Assembly: GCA_027943335.1 (NCBI GenBank)
Contig: BSBK01006036.1
Location: forward strand, 248,001-312,000
Source: Chamaecyparis obtusa
Lineage: Eukaryota; Streptophyta; Pinopsida; Cupressales; Cupressaceae
DNA: 64,000 bases
Direction of reading: 5' to 3'
The notes beneath the pieces are model-generated. The model was not told where the DNA came from. It was given only the letters and a program-made list of their open reading frames with translations, and did no database searches. The number at the start of each line of letters is the position of its first letter. Positions within the stretch are counted from its first letter, which is position 1. Shown in pieces: positions 12,501-23,246 of this stretch. The translations under genes and the position numbers were made by a program.

Positions 12501-12730
12501 AACTATTGTAAGTATTCTTGTATATTTGTATATAGCAGTGATACATAGGATTTTCATAGATGAAGTTTTTGTTCTCATACTTTGACATTGATGTCAAAGG
12601 GGGAGAGATAAGGAGTGAAAAATGAGATATTAATCTTAGGGGGAGCCAATATTCTTGGTTTAGGGAGAGATATTTTTGGAGTTTGCAATTTTTTTTGGAC
12701 ACTTAGTCATTTTTCACTGTCACCATCAAT

Positions 12731-12745
12731 GCCAAAGGGGAAGAT
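12731..12745 (+). promoter_or_regulatory. Polypurine tract of element B
   Basis: GCCAAAGGGGAAGAT directly precedes the 3' LTR. Similar purine boxes (AAAGGGGGAGAG near 12594, AGGGGGAGCC near 12639) lie upstream and may be older or secondary tracts. Confidence 0.6.
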
Positions 12746-13786
12746 TATTGGCAAGAGACATTGTTATGGATGGCTTGTATGTTGTCATTGATGGAAACTA
12801 TACATGATTCTCATTGTCACTTGACATATTTTGTGATTACCGAAGGTCAAATTATATTTTTTTGGTAAATGGATCGGTACGGATAGGTACACAGGAATTT
12901 TGAGTTGTGAAGATAGAAGAAGATTCTATAATGTGTATTATACCTTCCTCGATGATCACACCTATTTATGTTATCATTTTTTTGAGTTATAGAGTTTTGA
13001 GTGTCAAGTATGTAATGAATTGTGAAGAAAAATGACAATCAGTTGTTGGATCGATCAACGATCCTAACATATTGATGATCCAAATGATTTGAGAGTCATA
13101 ATTGATAGAGCCGACATGTTTGATTATTTTTATGTATTCAATCAAGGTTAGCAGGATGATTTAATTATTCATTTGGTCAATGTTCTACACACTACACTTT
13201 ATGTTCTTGAGGCCAACCAGTTGGAATATTGTTTTTTCAATAGGGCATATTAGATTGAGTTTTTAAGTTGATTTGATAGAGATAATTACAAATTTGATAT
13301 GTGGACATGTTGTATGTAAAAATAACATGAATGCAGAGGATAGGTTGATGGTTTTTTATTGTACCTACATGGAACTAGATAGGCATAGTTGATGTTATTT
13401 CTCAATTCACTTTATTGGATTGTATTCCAATCATTTTGTATGACAGTGAGTCTTTATATGTTGTAATATGAGCAATGAGCTCTAGGCAGTGTGCTTGAAT
13501 TCATATGCAATCCCCGTTTGTACTCAAACCTTTAACGGGGTTATTACTTATGCAGAGTAATCATTTTTTATTTCCATCCCACCATGGTTTTTCCCCTAAC
13601 AAGGTTTCCTGCAAAAATCGTGGTGTCATAATGTTGTTGATGTTTTTTTTATACTTATGTTGTTTACTTTCATTTATATTTGGTTTATGGTTGTGCAATC
13701 AGTTTGATAAGGTTATAAGGTTTAGAACGTTGATTCACCCCCCCCCCCCCCCCCCCCCCCCCTCTCAATGTTCCTCAATCTTAATA
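12746..13786 (+). repeat. 3' LTR of element B
   Basis: 1041 bp, begins TATTGGCAAG (first TG mutated to TA) and ends CTTAATA, where the 5' LTR has CCTAACA. It is followed directly by TSD GTTAA. The C run is 25 long at 13738-13762. The open frame 13505-14128 crosses this LTR end into element A and is not a gene. Confidence 0.85.
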
Positions 13787-13791
13787 GTTAA

Positions 13792-14570
13792 ACATTTCCT
13801 TGATGATTTATCTCAAAAAATAACATTAAGTGGACATGAAGATCTCGATAAACCTTCTTCTTCTTCCCAACCTAAAGAATATGAGAATAGTGATAGGAAT
13901 CCTCATCTCCCTAAACTAGAGAATATTTTCCTTCCTATTTTTCCTTATACTACACACTTTTACAAGACTCACGATAAAAGTTCTTCTACCTCTACATTAA
14001 AATTTCATTATAATGTGGGTTATGACATTATTTCTCAACAAGATTATAGTGGACAAGGTCTTGGTATTAATGAACAAGGTATAAAGGTCCCTATAGATCC
14101 TCTACACAAGTCACTAGATGTGGTTTAGGATTTATACCTCAAGAGAACATCTTTCCTTCTTATTTTACCTCTATTCATATTCTTACTTATTCACAACAAA
14201 AACCTCCTCTAACCTTTCTTTTACTAACACCTTTCATCATTACATATCCTTTTGATGATGGTTTCGCTTTGGCTAAGAGTATATTTTTGAGACTTAAATA
14301 TGATACTAAAATTCATTTTCCTTTTAGACATTTTTCAAATTTCTATTCCAAAGTTCTATCAAATATCTCATAATGGTGATTCTCTATGTCTCTTTCATCA
14401 TAACAATAAATATTCTCTTGTTGATTGTATTGAATTTAGACAATTTGTTCAAGATTTAGTAGATCAATGTCTTATTTGCTTAACAATAGATCTTATATTT
14501 TTTCTTTATCTCAAAAACATACCTAAGAATTCATCTTTCCTATTATGTTGTACTCCATCGTGTATTCTTA
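13792..14570 (+). pseudogene. Element A gag-like ORF remnant with G-patch-like motif
   Basis: After the right TSD of element B, the element A reading region continues open to a TAG at about 14126-14128, then is readable with frameshifts to about 14530. Residues encoded at 14026-14100 match the G-patch pattern: a hydrophobic/Asp-Tyr start, then GQGLGINEQGI followed by a proline and hydrophobic residue. G-patch domains are short glycine-rich RNA-binding or helicase-activating modules; they also occur next to proteases in some retroelements. Ser/Lys-rich low-complexity sequence precedes it. Function in this element is inferred only. Confidence 0.5.
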
Positions 14571-15900
14571 TTGGATAACTTCTTTAGGGGGCTCTTGTTT
14601 TCGCATGACTTTCTTTGTGGACAGAATAATAGGTTTTTTCCCTTGTTCTTCTGCTTGGGGGGAAATTCTCTCTATCTTATTCATTATCCTCCTTTCAAAG
14701 GATCCCTTATATCTTTTTTGGTTAAATATTTTATAGTATGATGTCCTTCCATGCATGGACTTTTTTGTTGAGGATCTTTCTCTTTAAGGGATTGATATCC
14801 TTATTTACAACCTCTTCCCTAGTTGGAAGTTTATATCTCTTGTAATTGATTTTTTCACTAAATATGTATAATGTGACATCCTTTCCCTTTCTCTTTTCAA
14901 TTTCTCCTTTCATAGGACCCTATTTTCCCTTTTTGGATTTTTTATCTTTTTATAATGGTACATTCTTTCTAGCATGAAACCCTTAGTTTCACATAAGGAA
15001 TTTACATCATTGTTAACAATATTTTTCATGCTTCAAAGAGCGAGTCTATTATAAATGATCTTTCACTTAGGGAATTTATGGTGTCATTCATTTTCAAAAG
15101 ATCCATTATCTCTTTGTAATTTGTATCAATTTAATGTGATGTCCTTCATTTCATGGACTTATTTTATTCTATGATCTTTCTCTTTTATGAAGATTGGTAT
15201 CTTTGTTTACAATCTCTTCCTTTCTTGGAAGTGTTTATCTATTACATTTCATCATTAGCTTAGTATGCATAATGTGTTGTCTTTTCTCTTGCCTCTATTC
15301 AGGGGCAATATGTTTTTCTTTTCCTTTTCCTTTCTCTAAGCATCTGGATCCTTGTTCGAGTGGTGTTTTTTTATTATGTGATATTGTTTTCTTATATGAA
15401 ACTATTTGTTTTGATTCAGGATTTTCTCTTATGTAAGAGGTGTGTATCATTGATTCTTATTTATTTGTAAAATCGTGTTCATCCTAAACAAATACCCTTA
15501 TCTAGGGGATTAAAAGTATGGCATTCTTTATCAAGAATTCCTTTCTCACCTAGCAACAACTGGCTAAAAGGGTGCATTCTTGTTCTCTTCCCCCTCTTTG
15601 TCTTAAATATGTTATTTTTGTTAGGGAGATCCTCTTAAAGTTATATTTATTGTAGCTAATATCTCTTCCTTTCAAGTGTCTATTCTCATTTTTTGATATT
15701 CTTTCACAATTATTTATTCCTTGGCTAACAAGAGTCTTCCCTCTTTGCTAAGGTTATGGCATATATTTATATTTTAAGGATATCTCCTTGTTATTGGAAG
15801 TAGGTATCATTGTTCCCTTTTCCTTATGATGTACCATATTTATATGTTGTCATAATGATGAGGGCACATATATGTGGCATCCTTTGTACATTATGCAACT
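14571..15900 (+). other. Element A noncoding internal region
   Basis: T-rich sequence with no convincing ORF, matching the corresponding noncoding part of element D (about 26200-27490): recurrent phrases such as a C/T-rich motif followed by TTAGGGG and ATGATGTCCTT-like blocks appear in both. Short T-rich open frames here are taken as chance. Confidence 0.5.
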
Positions 15901-15904
15901 TTCA

Positions 15905-16140
15905 TTGATCCCTAAGGAGACTATGTTTTCCTTAGGATTGATCATTTTTATATATCCTTAGACTGATTTCTTTCATTGATCCCTAAGGAGACTATTCTTT
16001 CCTTAGGAATGATCATTTTTATAGATCCGTATAATGATCACTTTTTTTAATCCCTAAGGAGGCTATGTTTTCCTTAGGACTAACTATCTTTTATAGATCC
16101 TTAGACTGACCATTTCCATGGATCCCTACTTTTTTGTAGA
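15905..16140 (+). repeat. Hairpin repeat array in element A
   Basis: At least three units of about 55-75 bp, each containing CCTAAGGA, a ~10 bp spacer and TCCTTAGG, which are inverse complements able to form an 8 bp stem. Each is followed by a GATCATTTTTATAGATCC-like tail. The same array occurs in element D at about 27490-27765. Confidence 0.7.
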
Positions 16141-16330
16141 ACGGATCCCCTTTTTACAAACTCTATAAGGAGATATTTCTTTCCTTAGGATAACCCACCC
16201 TATGTCTATATTTTCTAAGGTAGAGTTGACTAGCATAACACAACTTGTTACACTATCAATTCTACCTCCTTTCCTTACTTCATTCCATAGATCACCTAGC
16301 ATAACAAAAATTGCTAGACTGTTGGATTCA

Positions 16331-18674
16331 TGATGCAGGAGCATCCTGGGGAAGTTAGTAATCCTACATGTTGGAGTGTTTTGTTACTCGGTTGCAGTGT
16401 TGATCGAGGGGCTCGGTCATTGAAGGGCTCATTCGTTAAAGGAACTCAAAAAAACTTATGGTGCTCAGTGATGCTTGTGGTTCTCGGTCGACGTACTTGC
16501 TCGACGATGCCTAGCTGGCTCGGTAGTTTTGCTGATGCTTAGTAGTTTGGATTACCGACTGGAGTTCTTGAGGATTTGATGGGCCAACTTGATGTATTTA
16601 ATTTGGGTAGTGTGTATTATATTCTCCTAGGTATATATGGAGGCCAACATGGAGAATTGATGTAGAGGGCATCAATGATTCTATGTCTGCAAACACTTAA
16701 TCATCTTATCTTTCTTTATAAGCATTGATTTTAGAGATTCATACTCTTTTGATATCTTGATAATGATAACATTAACAACATCAAACTAACAATACTTTCC
16801 ATGCTCAATCATTGCATTAGAGCTTACCAATAGTCACATTACATTCACTGATTATTCATATCTTACGAGCCTTTTATGGATTGAGATTGAATCCACCAGT
16901 TTGCGGCTGGTTCCAAAAAGAGACTGTAACTGAGATTGAATTTATTGCCATGCGGCTGGTTCCAACTTGAGGATGCATGTAACCATGTGCTCGCCACCTT
17001 CCTCCATTACAAAGTTTGAAAGCAATGGCGTGAATCAATTATATACTCAGAAGATGTAACGGTTCTTGAAAACCATTACAAACTCAATACATCAGCAACA
17101 AACACTCCACCTTTTTCCAAATACGATGACCATTAATATCAGTCTTCGATGCCGCAAACACCCATCCCTTACACTATTCAATCCTTCAAGGAACCTGATA
17201 CATTCACAAGGAATCAACAACAATCTTGAGTAACGGTTTCTTTGAAACCGTTAATGATTTTAAATCTATTCAAGAATGAATACTTGGTTCTTTTAAACAT
17301 ATTCTATGTCCATTAAAACCATTATCCAGCATCATCACGAATCGAGACTGTCACAAACCGAATATAAACAAAACATCTTTTTAAGAACCCTATACTTTAC
17401 ATTCCTTCCTAAAATGAATTCAAAACCACATCATAACCATGAACCGATAATGAAGAACCAGTCTTCATTAACTTGGCAGATACAATGAACATGAATGTCC
17501 CAAATCGGGACTGTAAGTTAATTCACATATCTTTCCAATGAATATTATTAGAGGTCCTGAGTCTCCAAAATGTGTCTATACCACACGCTTTAATCTGACT
17601 ATGGTCAAGCAGTCTCAAATCTGCAAATAATAACTTCCACCAAAATGAATTCTTGGAAACTAACTTTCACCCAAACATAAACGTAGATCTTTGAAATCGA
17701 ACTGCAAGAGATCTACATAAAATGATATTACGAAAATATGAAATGCAATTGACCAACTATATTAGAAATACATTTCATTAAATTTCAGGTACACAATTTT
17801 GATGGCTCTCTGGCTGGACACCAAAGAGCCCAAATATTTTCACAATCCCTAATCGATCTCTCGTAACCAAATCTTTGTCCCCCTTTGTCGATTACAATCA
17901 TTTCTATTAAAAGACATCTCTTGATGGTTACAAATTGTTCATCTTCCTGTGTCCCTTCATATTCCTATTCGGCATTTTGGTGACAAGTAGTAAATTTCTG
18001 AAACATTACAATGCAAATTAAAGAATATACCATTCTTTGACATGGTTTGATAAACTTTAGAAAATGACTTAAATAAATCATTCCTTGACATGACTTAAAG
18101 AATATGAAAATTGATGGTGGAGGTTCCCTTGCACCAAGTATTAATTATTTGTAAGGCTATTTGTGAGCCGACTTGTATTGCATTTAATATTTGTTTGTTT
18201 TAGGAGCCGACTCGGGATTAGGAGTTATTTATATTTTTCCAACCAACTTGTGGCCGAAGAAGTGTATTTAAGAAAGGTTTGGGGAAGGTTTGTAGGGGGC
18301 ATCATTCAGCATGGAGTAACAAAGAGGAGCGATATTGAGCAGAGTTAGTAGCTAAGTGTAGGCTTGGAAGACAAGAAGGTTGATTGCGAGCACAAGTTTA
18401 GATTCTTCTTGGGGTTTCTACCAGTTTGTTGTAGCCTATTGTTATAGATATGGCTAGCTTGGAGTTGGATCTTGTGAGGTCTTTCAAAATTACTCTTGTA
18501 ATTGTTTGCATTGGTCATAACCCGGAAGGCCTTACATCCAGGCATGTTGAATGAAAATAGTATGATGCTATTTGAGAATTTTCTTTGTTGTGTTTCCGGT
18601 GTGTTGTTGTTGTGAGTGTAAGGTTTGGACTATCCATTCTTGGATTCTCCATGTTTCCATGTTGCACTACGCTA
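16331..18674 (+). repeat. 5' LTR of element C, enlarged by an insertion
   Basis: Matches the 866 bp 3' LTR in two blocks, 16331-16658 and 18140-18674. The middle block 16659-18139 has no counterpart in the 3' LTR. Confidence 0.85.
16659..18139. mobile_element. 1.48 kb insertion of unknown type in the 5' LTR of element C
   Basis: Found by comparing LTRs: the 3' LTR reads straight through GAATTAATTATTTG where the 5' LTR is split. The overlap at the split is ATT, suggesting a 3 bp duplication at most. No ORF or terminal inverted repeat is obvious. It has a perfect 10 bp-stem palindrome at 17231-17253 (TAACGGTTTC, TTT loop, GAAACCGTTA), a weaker copy at about 17058-17085, and a ~48 bp duplication around 16884-16970. 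It might be a solo LTR (starts GATGTAGAGGG) or a small DNA element; class unresolved. Confidence 0.6.
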
Positions 18675-18676
18675 GG

Positions 18677-18688
18677 TGGTATCAGAGC
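18677..18688 (+). promoter_or_regulatory. Primer-binding site of element C (initiator tRNA-Met)
   Basis: TGGTATCAGAGC, the canonical plant tRNA-Met primer-binding site, two bases after the 5' LTR end. Confidence 0.9.
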
Positions 18689-18733
18689 TTGAATTTCTTA
18701 AGTGTGTGGACAGATCGCCGAAGTTGAGGTAGT

Positions 18734-20116
18734 TTGCACCAAGACCTTGGGTTAGTAATTTGTTTCCTTGGGTTTACAAAGATCTTGAAGATGCCTCTAA
18801 GAAGATTGGACCCTAGGGTGATTGCAGATCTTTGTGATACTATGGAGTCTAGGATTATAGAGAAGGTTAAAGCTGATTTCAGATCTGAGATAGAATTGAT
18901 GAAGAATGACATGGTCACTGAGATTATGAGGTCTATGGCTAGAGTACCTCAGAATGTGGGCACTGAGGATGGATATGAGGAAGTTGTTGAAGACTTCGAA
19001 GCTACTGGATCTAGTGGAGATGATAGAACCGATCGGAGGGACAGATATGGAGAAGAAAGAATTGGTTGGTTGCATAGATCTGGAGCTTGGTTAAGTACTA
19101 GTTACCTAATGGAAGTTTCTAACTTATCTAGTACTTTGAGACCTAGGGACTTGATTGATTGGATTGGTGAGTTAGAAGACTTCTTTGAGCTTGAAGAGAT
19201 TGAAAATCCTCTTAGAGTGAGGTTGGCACAAACAAAGTTGAAAGGACATGCTACTCTTTGGTGGAAAGAATTGCAGATAGAAAGAGAAGATGAAGGTGAA
19301 ATGAAGATCAATAGGTGGAGGTTGATGGTGGAAAAATTGAAGGCTAAGTTCATACATGTTGACTATGAACTTGACTTGTTTAATATATTTCTCAATGTGA
19401 AGCAGAAAGAATTGACTATTGAAGACTATACCAAGGAGTTCTATAAGTTGACTATTCGGCCTAGACACAGAGAACTCGTTAAGGAAAAGGTAGCTCAGTG
19501 TGTGAATGGATTGGGACTCAATATTCAAGATGAGATTGGTATGTTGAAGATTGATTTGGTTGAGGATGCTTATCAATATACCCTGAAGGTAGAAGATAAG
19601 TTGAAGAGGAGACAACATGGTAATTCTAGAGGGAAGGAGAAAAAAGATCACTCGGCGAAGGATAAACTGACTGTTGAAGATGAACTAAAACTTGTTGAGC
19701 CGAGGAAGAGGATATGTAAGGTTTCCTTTAAGGGTACTTGTTTTCGTTGTGGTAAAGAAGGACATAGAGCTTATGAATGTTCCCAGAAGACTGGTGATCA
19801 AAGAGTTGGTGTGGTGAATGAGAACATACTGAATGAACATGAGGTAGAGTCAAAAAACATGCTGGTTCGAAGAACATTGCTCAGTACTAAGGTGGAACCT
19901 TGTCAGAGGAGCAACTTGTTCATAACTTGGTGCAAGTCAGGAGGTAAACTCTGTAATGTGATTGTGGATGGTGGTAGTACTAATAACCTTGTAGATGAGG
20001 AGATGGTTCAAAAACTTGGTTTGAAGAGAGTGAGACATCCTTGTCCTTATAGGATTGGTTGGTTGCAAGATGTTCATACTTTGGAAGTGGGGGACCAATG
20101 TCTTGTTGATTTTTAG
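18734..20116 (+). CDS. Gag-protease polyprotein of element C (truncated)
   Basis: 460 codons. Residues about 95-250 resemble the Ty3/Gypsy Retrotrans_gag domain, with the typical segment LIDWIGELEDFFELEEI and ATLWWKEL. A CCHC zinc knuckle CFRCGKEGHRAYEC occupies residues 336-349. Near the end (residues 395-460) a retropepsin-like region carries DGGS at about 412-415, the plant Gypsy form of the aspartic protease D-[ST]-G active site, followed by TNNLVDEEMVQKLGL. The frame stops at TAG (20114-20116), and recognisable protease sequence continues past it for about 40 codons with further stops. The original start may be the second ATG at 18791, whose product begins MPLRRLDPRV. The product would bind and package element RNA. 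No pol follows. Confidence 0.75.
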   Translation: MHQDLGLVICFLGFTKILKMPLRRLDPRVIADLCDTMESRIIEKVKADFRSEIELMKNDMVTEIMRSMARVPQNVGTEDGYEEVVEDFEATGSSGDDRTDRRDRYGEERIGWLHRSGAWLSTSYLMEVSNLSSTLRPRDLIDWIGELEDFFELEEIENPLRVRLAQTKLKGHATLWWKELQIEREDEGEMKINRWRLMVEKLKAKFIHVDYELDLFNIFLNVKQKELTIEDYTKEFYKLTIRPRHRELVKEKVAQCVNGLGLNIQDEIGMLKIDLVEDAYQYTLKVEDKLKRRQHGNSRGKEKKDHSAKDKLTVEDELKLVEPRKRICKVSFKGTCFRCGKEGHRAYECSQKTGDQRVGVVNENILNEHEVESKNMLVRRTLLSTKVEPCQRSNLFITWCKSGGKLCNVIVDGGSTNNLVDEEMVQKLGLKRVRHPCPYRIGWLQDVHTLEVGDQCLVDF

Positions 20117-20550
20117 ATTGTCCAGTATAAGGATCAAGTAATGTGTGATATTGTGGACATGAGTAGTTGTTACATATTGCTCAGTAGACATTGGTAGTAT
20201 GATTGAAAGGCTATGCATGACTGTGTCAAGAATGTGTTTACAGTTGAGAAGGATGACAGGAAGTTTTCCCTAATGCCTTTTCTAGATACAATACTTGGTA
20301 GGAGGAGTCTAAGCTTTGGGAGCCGAGTTGAGTTAAAGGATCCTAGAAGGGTCGGAGATCAGTATGGAAAACAGACCTATGGATTGTCGAGGAAGGATTT
20401 GAGAAGGAACAGAAAGAAGAAGTGGATATGGGGTAAGAGTGTTGAAGACTTGAAGGATATGTATGTAAAGAACCAGTTCAGGGTTTATGTGTTGAATCCC
20501 GCAAGATGTTCTTCCAGCCTTTAAGAACATCTTTTCGCACCTAGGGTGTC
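20117..20550 (+). pseudogene. Protease tail and junction of deleted pol in element C
   Basis: The frame continues past TAG at 20114 with recognisable retropepsin C-terminal sequence (about 20117-20290) interrupted by TAG and TGA codons. It then runs into unrelated basic sequence up to the 3' LTR (open 20213-20524). The change of character near 20290-20330 is the probable deletion junction that removed RT, RNase H and integrase. Confidence 0.5.
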
Positions 20551-21416
20551 TGATGTAGGAGCATCCTGGGGAAGTTAGCAATCCTGCATGTTGGAGTGTT
20601 TTGTTACTCAATTGCAGTGTTGATCGAGGGGCTCGGTCATTGAAGGGCTTGGTCACTGAAGAAACTCGACAAAACTTATGGTGCTCGGCGATGCTTGTGG
20701 TGCTCGATCGATGTACTTTCTTGGCAATGCATGGTTGGATCAGTAGTTTTTCTAACACTCGGTAGTTTGGCTTACCAACTAGAGTTATTGAGGATTTGAT
20801 GGGTCGACTTGATGTATTTAATTTGGGTAGTGTGTATTACATTCTCTTAGGTAGATATGGAGGCTGACATGGCGAATTAATTATTTGCAAGGCTATTTGT
20901 GAGCCAACTTGTATTGCATTTAATATTTATTTGTTTTAGGATCTGACTCAGGCTTAGGAGTTATTTCTTTCTTCCAACTGACTTGTGGCATAAGAAGTGT
21001 ATTTAAGAAAGGCTTGGGGTAGGTTTGTAGGGGGGATCATTCAACATGGAGTAACGAAGAGGAATGATATTGAGCAGAGCTAGTAGCTAAGTGTGGGATT
21101 GGAAGACAAGAAGGTTGTTGTTTCTTGCAAGCACAAGTTTAGATTCTTCTTGGGGTTTCTACCAGTTTGTTGTAACATGTTGTTACAGATCTGGCTAGCT
21201 TGGATTTGGATCTTGCGAGGTATTGTAGAATTACTATTGTAATTTTTTGTATTTGGTCATAATCTGAAAGGCCTTACAGTCGAGCATGTTGAATGAAAAT
21301 AGTATGATGCTATTTGAGAATTTGGTTTATTGTGTTTCCATTGTGTTGTTGTTGTGAGTGTAAGGTTTGGACTATCCATTCTTGGATTCTCCATGTTTCC
21401 ATTTTGCACTGCATCA
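20551..21416 (+). repeat. 3' LTR of element C
   Basis: 866 bp, starts TGATGTAGGAGC and ends TGCACTGCATCA, followed by TSD ATTCA. Strong similarity to the 5' LTR blocks, e.g. 20555-20640 with 16335-16420 and 21290-21416 with 18548-18674. Confidence 0.9.
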
Positions 21417-21421
21417 ATTCA

Positions 21422-21868
21422 TGGTCTCTCTTTTCTTTCACGCTCTCATAGCTATGACATTGGATTAAATCATGGAGTGTTGTATTGTCCTTTGTGTATT
21501 CTCTTTCCCTTTCCATGTAACCATTTGTCCTCTTGTGATACCTTTATGAACATGATGCTAGTGGTTTGGATATTTTCTTTATCGAGGTCTCTTCAACTAG
21601 TTGATATGAAGGTTTGTTTATACTGCTAAGCCCTTTTGTTTTTTGTGTCTTTTTTCTTTTGTCTTTTTGTTTCTATTTTTTTAGTTTTATGTCCTTGCAT
21701 GTGGTTGTTTGAGTTAAGATCCTTCATTTGGGATCTTGTGTCCTTAAACTTAGTGATGTATTATCTCTTTGTACTTTTCCCATGATTACTTCTCTCTTTC
21801 TCTTATGTCTCATTTCATTTACCGTGACCATGAGGTAATATCATACTCCCGCTAAAGTGTGGGCTAAA
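21422..21868 (+). other. Element A internal region, 3' end
   Basis: Resumes element A after element C; it aligns with 28001-28389 of element D. It ends with CTCCCGCTAAAGTGTGGGCTAAA immediately before the 3' LTR, and element D has almost the same sequence at 28367-28389, so this is the conserved 3' internal motif in the position of the polypurine tract. Confidence 0.6.
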
Positions 21869-23246
21869 TGTAACATCAATAATTTTAAACACCTTATGGG
21901 TGTGTATAATTTCATGATTGTTTGGAACCCACCTTAGTGTGTTCCCATTTTAACATGCATGATATGACTTCATGATGTACTTAATGAACGAACACCTAAA
22001 TTTAAATATGAGACCTATTCACCAAAAAATGATGTGAGCCCTTATTTATAGGCATGCTCCTTTATTATTTATCTAATTCAATCATTTATGATCCAACATG
22101 GGACCTATGTTACCATTTATGGCCTATGTTATTCTTCCTCATCTTGCAATCAACTATACCTCAAAATATAGCATCCCCTCATTATGTGGGATTTGTGATT
22201 TTTATTTTATGTCAATCTCCTTCAAATTTTGACGTTTGAAATGTTGTGAGAGGTATAAAAGAAACCTATCTCTCCTCATTTTGGTAACTAAGATCAATAT
22301 TTCAACAAATCTCCTACAATTTTGCATCTAAACATTTTGAAGAAAGATTTCAAGCATTCTAAAGTGTTTTCAAAGACAATATTCTCCATGGATCAAGTCT
22401 CTTTCCCTTATTGAAGATCAAGCAAAGGAGTCTACCATCAAGGAAGAAGATCGCAGTGCAAGAATTCATCCACATTCATTCAATTCTTCAAATCTTTCTT
22501 CTTCTCAATCAAGCATTGTGGAAAACTACAATATCCATTACACAAGATTTTGTCTTTCATGATTTCCTTTTGAGGTTTTGTGTGAAATCAAAGCTATTGC
22601 ATTAACATACTTGATCACATTCAAAAAGGCATTTGCATTGCCAAGGTATGATATAATTCATTTTTCAAATCTAGCCTTTGTTATATGAAAACACACTTTT
22701 ATTTACTTTATTTCATTTCAAGGTTGATTCCAAACCTGGGTTTGACTAAGGCAAACCCCTCTATACAACACTTTTTCCCCATTTTTTTGTGTTCAAGAAC
22801 AAGTGGTGAACCTACCATTGTATACCAGGAAAGTACAAGACATGATGGATAGTTTATAATTCAATCACTGCAAAGTAATGGGAATAGGATAGCTCAGGAA
22901 ACCTCTTATTGAGAATAGGATGCCCTAGGCAACCTCTTCCCAACAATTCAACTTCAAATTGAAATCATAGGTTAGTATTGTTTCTTTGTTGTTTTTTTTG
23001 GTACTTATAGGTTACTCCCTTCTCTCTATTAGTTTGTGCAATTTGAAACTTCTCATTTTGGATTACTTTATCTTTTATCTTGCAGCATCCAATCATATTC
23101 CTCTAAATTCAACTCATTCTAATACATTATTGTGAAGGATCATTGACTCAATTAGCACTTAAGTCCTACTTGAGCCTAGTTTGTCATCTTCCTTCTAATT
23201 CTATGATAGGAAAAGGAGGACAAACCCTCCTTTTTCTTGTTGTACA
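21869..23246 (+). repeat. 3' LTR of element A
   Basis: 1378 bp, TGTAACATCA start, TGTACA end; pairs with 1747-3153. TATA-like box at 22254-22260. Confidence 0.8.

Larger units (their letters stand above)
3724..13786 (+). mobile_element. Element B: Copia-like LTR retrotransposon lacking pol, with a large extra ORF
   Basis: LTRs lie at 3724-4786 and 12746-13786, with a perfect 5 bp TSD GTTAA (3719-3723 and 13787-13791). A primer-binding site complementary to initiator tRNA-Met (TGGTATCAGAGA, 4789-4800) follows the 5' LTR by two bases, and a polypurine tract precedes the 3' LTR. Internal order is a gag remnant with several zinc knuckles (about 4860-5870), then a long decayed non-canonical ORF (about 7190-9164 and 11040-12500). 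An antisense LTR fragment (6505-7113) and an antisense LINE fragment (about 9218-11030) interrupt it. I found no protease, integrase, RT or RNase H of its own, so it is non-autonomous. It is inserted in element A. Confidence 0.85.
16331..21416 (+). mobile_element. Element C: Ty3/Gypsy-like element with gag and protease only
   Basis: LTRs lie at 16331-18674 and 20551-21416 with perfect TSD ATTCA (16326-16330 and 21417-21421). LTR ends are TGATG...CATCA. A tRNA-Met primer-binding site lies at 18677-18688. The only long ORF (18734-20116) encodes gag and the start of a retropepsin-like domain. RT, RNase H and integrase are absent; only 434 bp separate the ORF from the 3' LTR, so pol was deleted. 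The element is inserted in the internal part of element A. The 5' LTR contains a 1.48 kb insertion that the 3' LTR lacks. Confidence 0.85.
1747..23246 (+). mobile_element. Element A: pol-less LTR retrotransposon with gag-like region, split by elements B and C
   Basis: Two related LTRs bound this element: 1747-3153 and 21869-23246, both starting TGTA and ending in TACA. The flanking TSD is TTATT (1742-1746) against TTATC (23247-23251). Once elements B (3724-13786) and C (16331-21416) are removed, the internal region is about 3.5 kb. It contains a decayed gag-like reading region with a G-patch-like motif, then a long noncoding stretch with hairpin repeats. A purine-rich or GC-box-like tract ending GGGCTAAA precedes the 3' LTR. 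No RT, integrase or RNase H was found. The layout matches the TR-GAG or LARD classes of non-autonomous plant elements (established classes; assignment is inference). Element D is a sister copy of the same family and confirms the structure. Confidence 0.75.

Noticed and set aside
13505..14128. 207-codon ORF with a polyproline run
   Set aside because: It crosses the end of the B 3' LTR, the TSD and element A; the polyproline is the LTR poly-C run. Only the part after 13792 is old gag-like coding sequence.
19172..19651. 159-codon minus-strand ORF opposite gag of element C
   Set aside because: Shadow of the gag ORF; Leu/Ile/Phe-rich with no domain.
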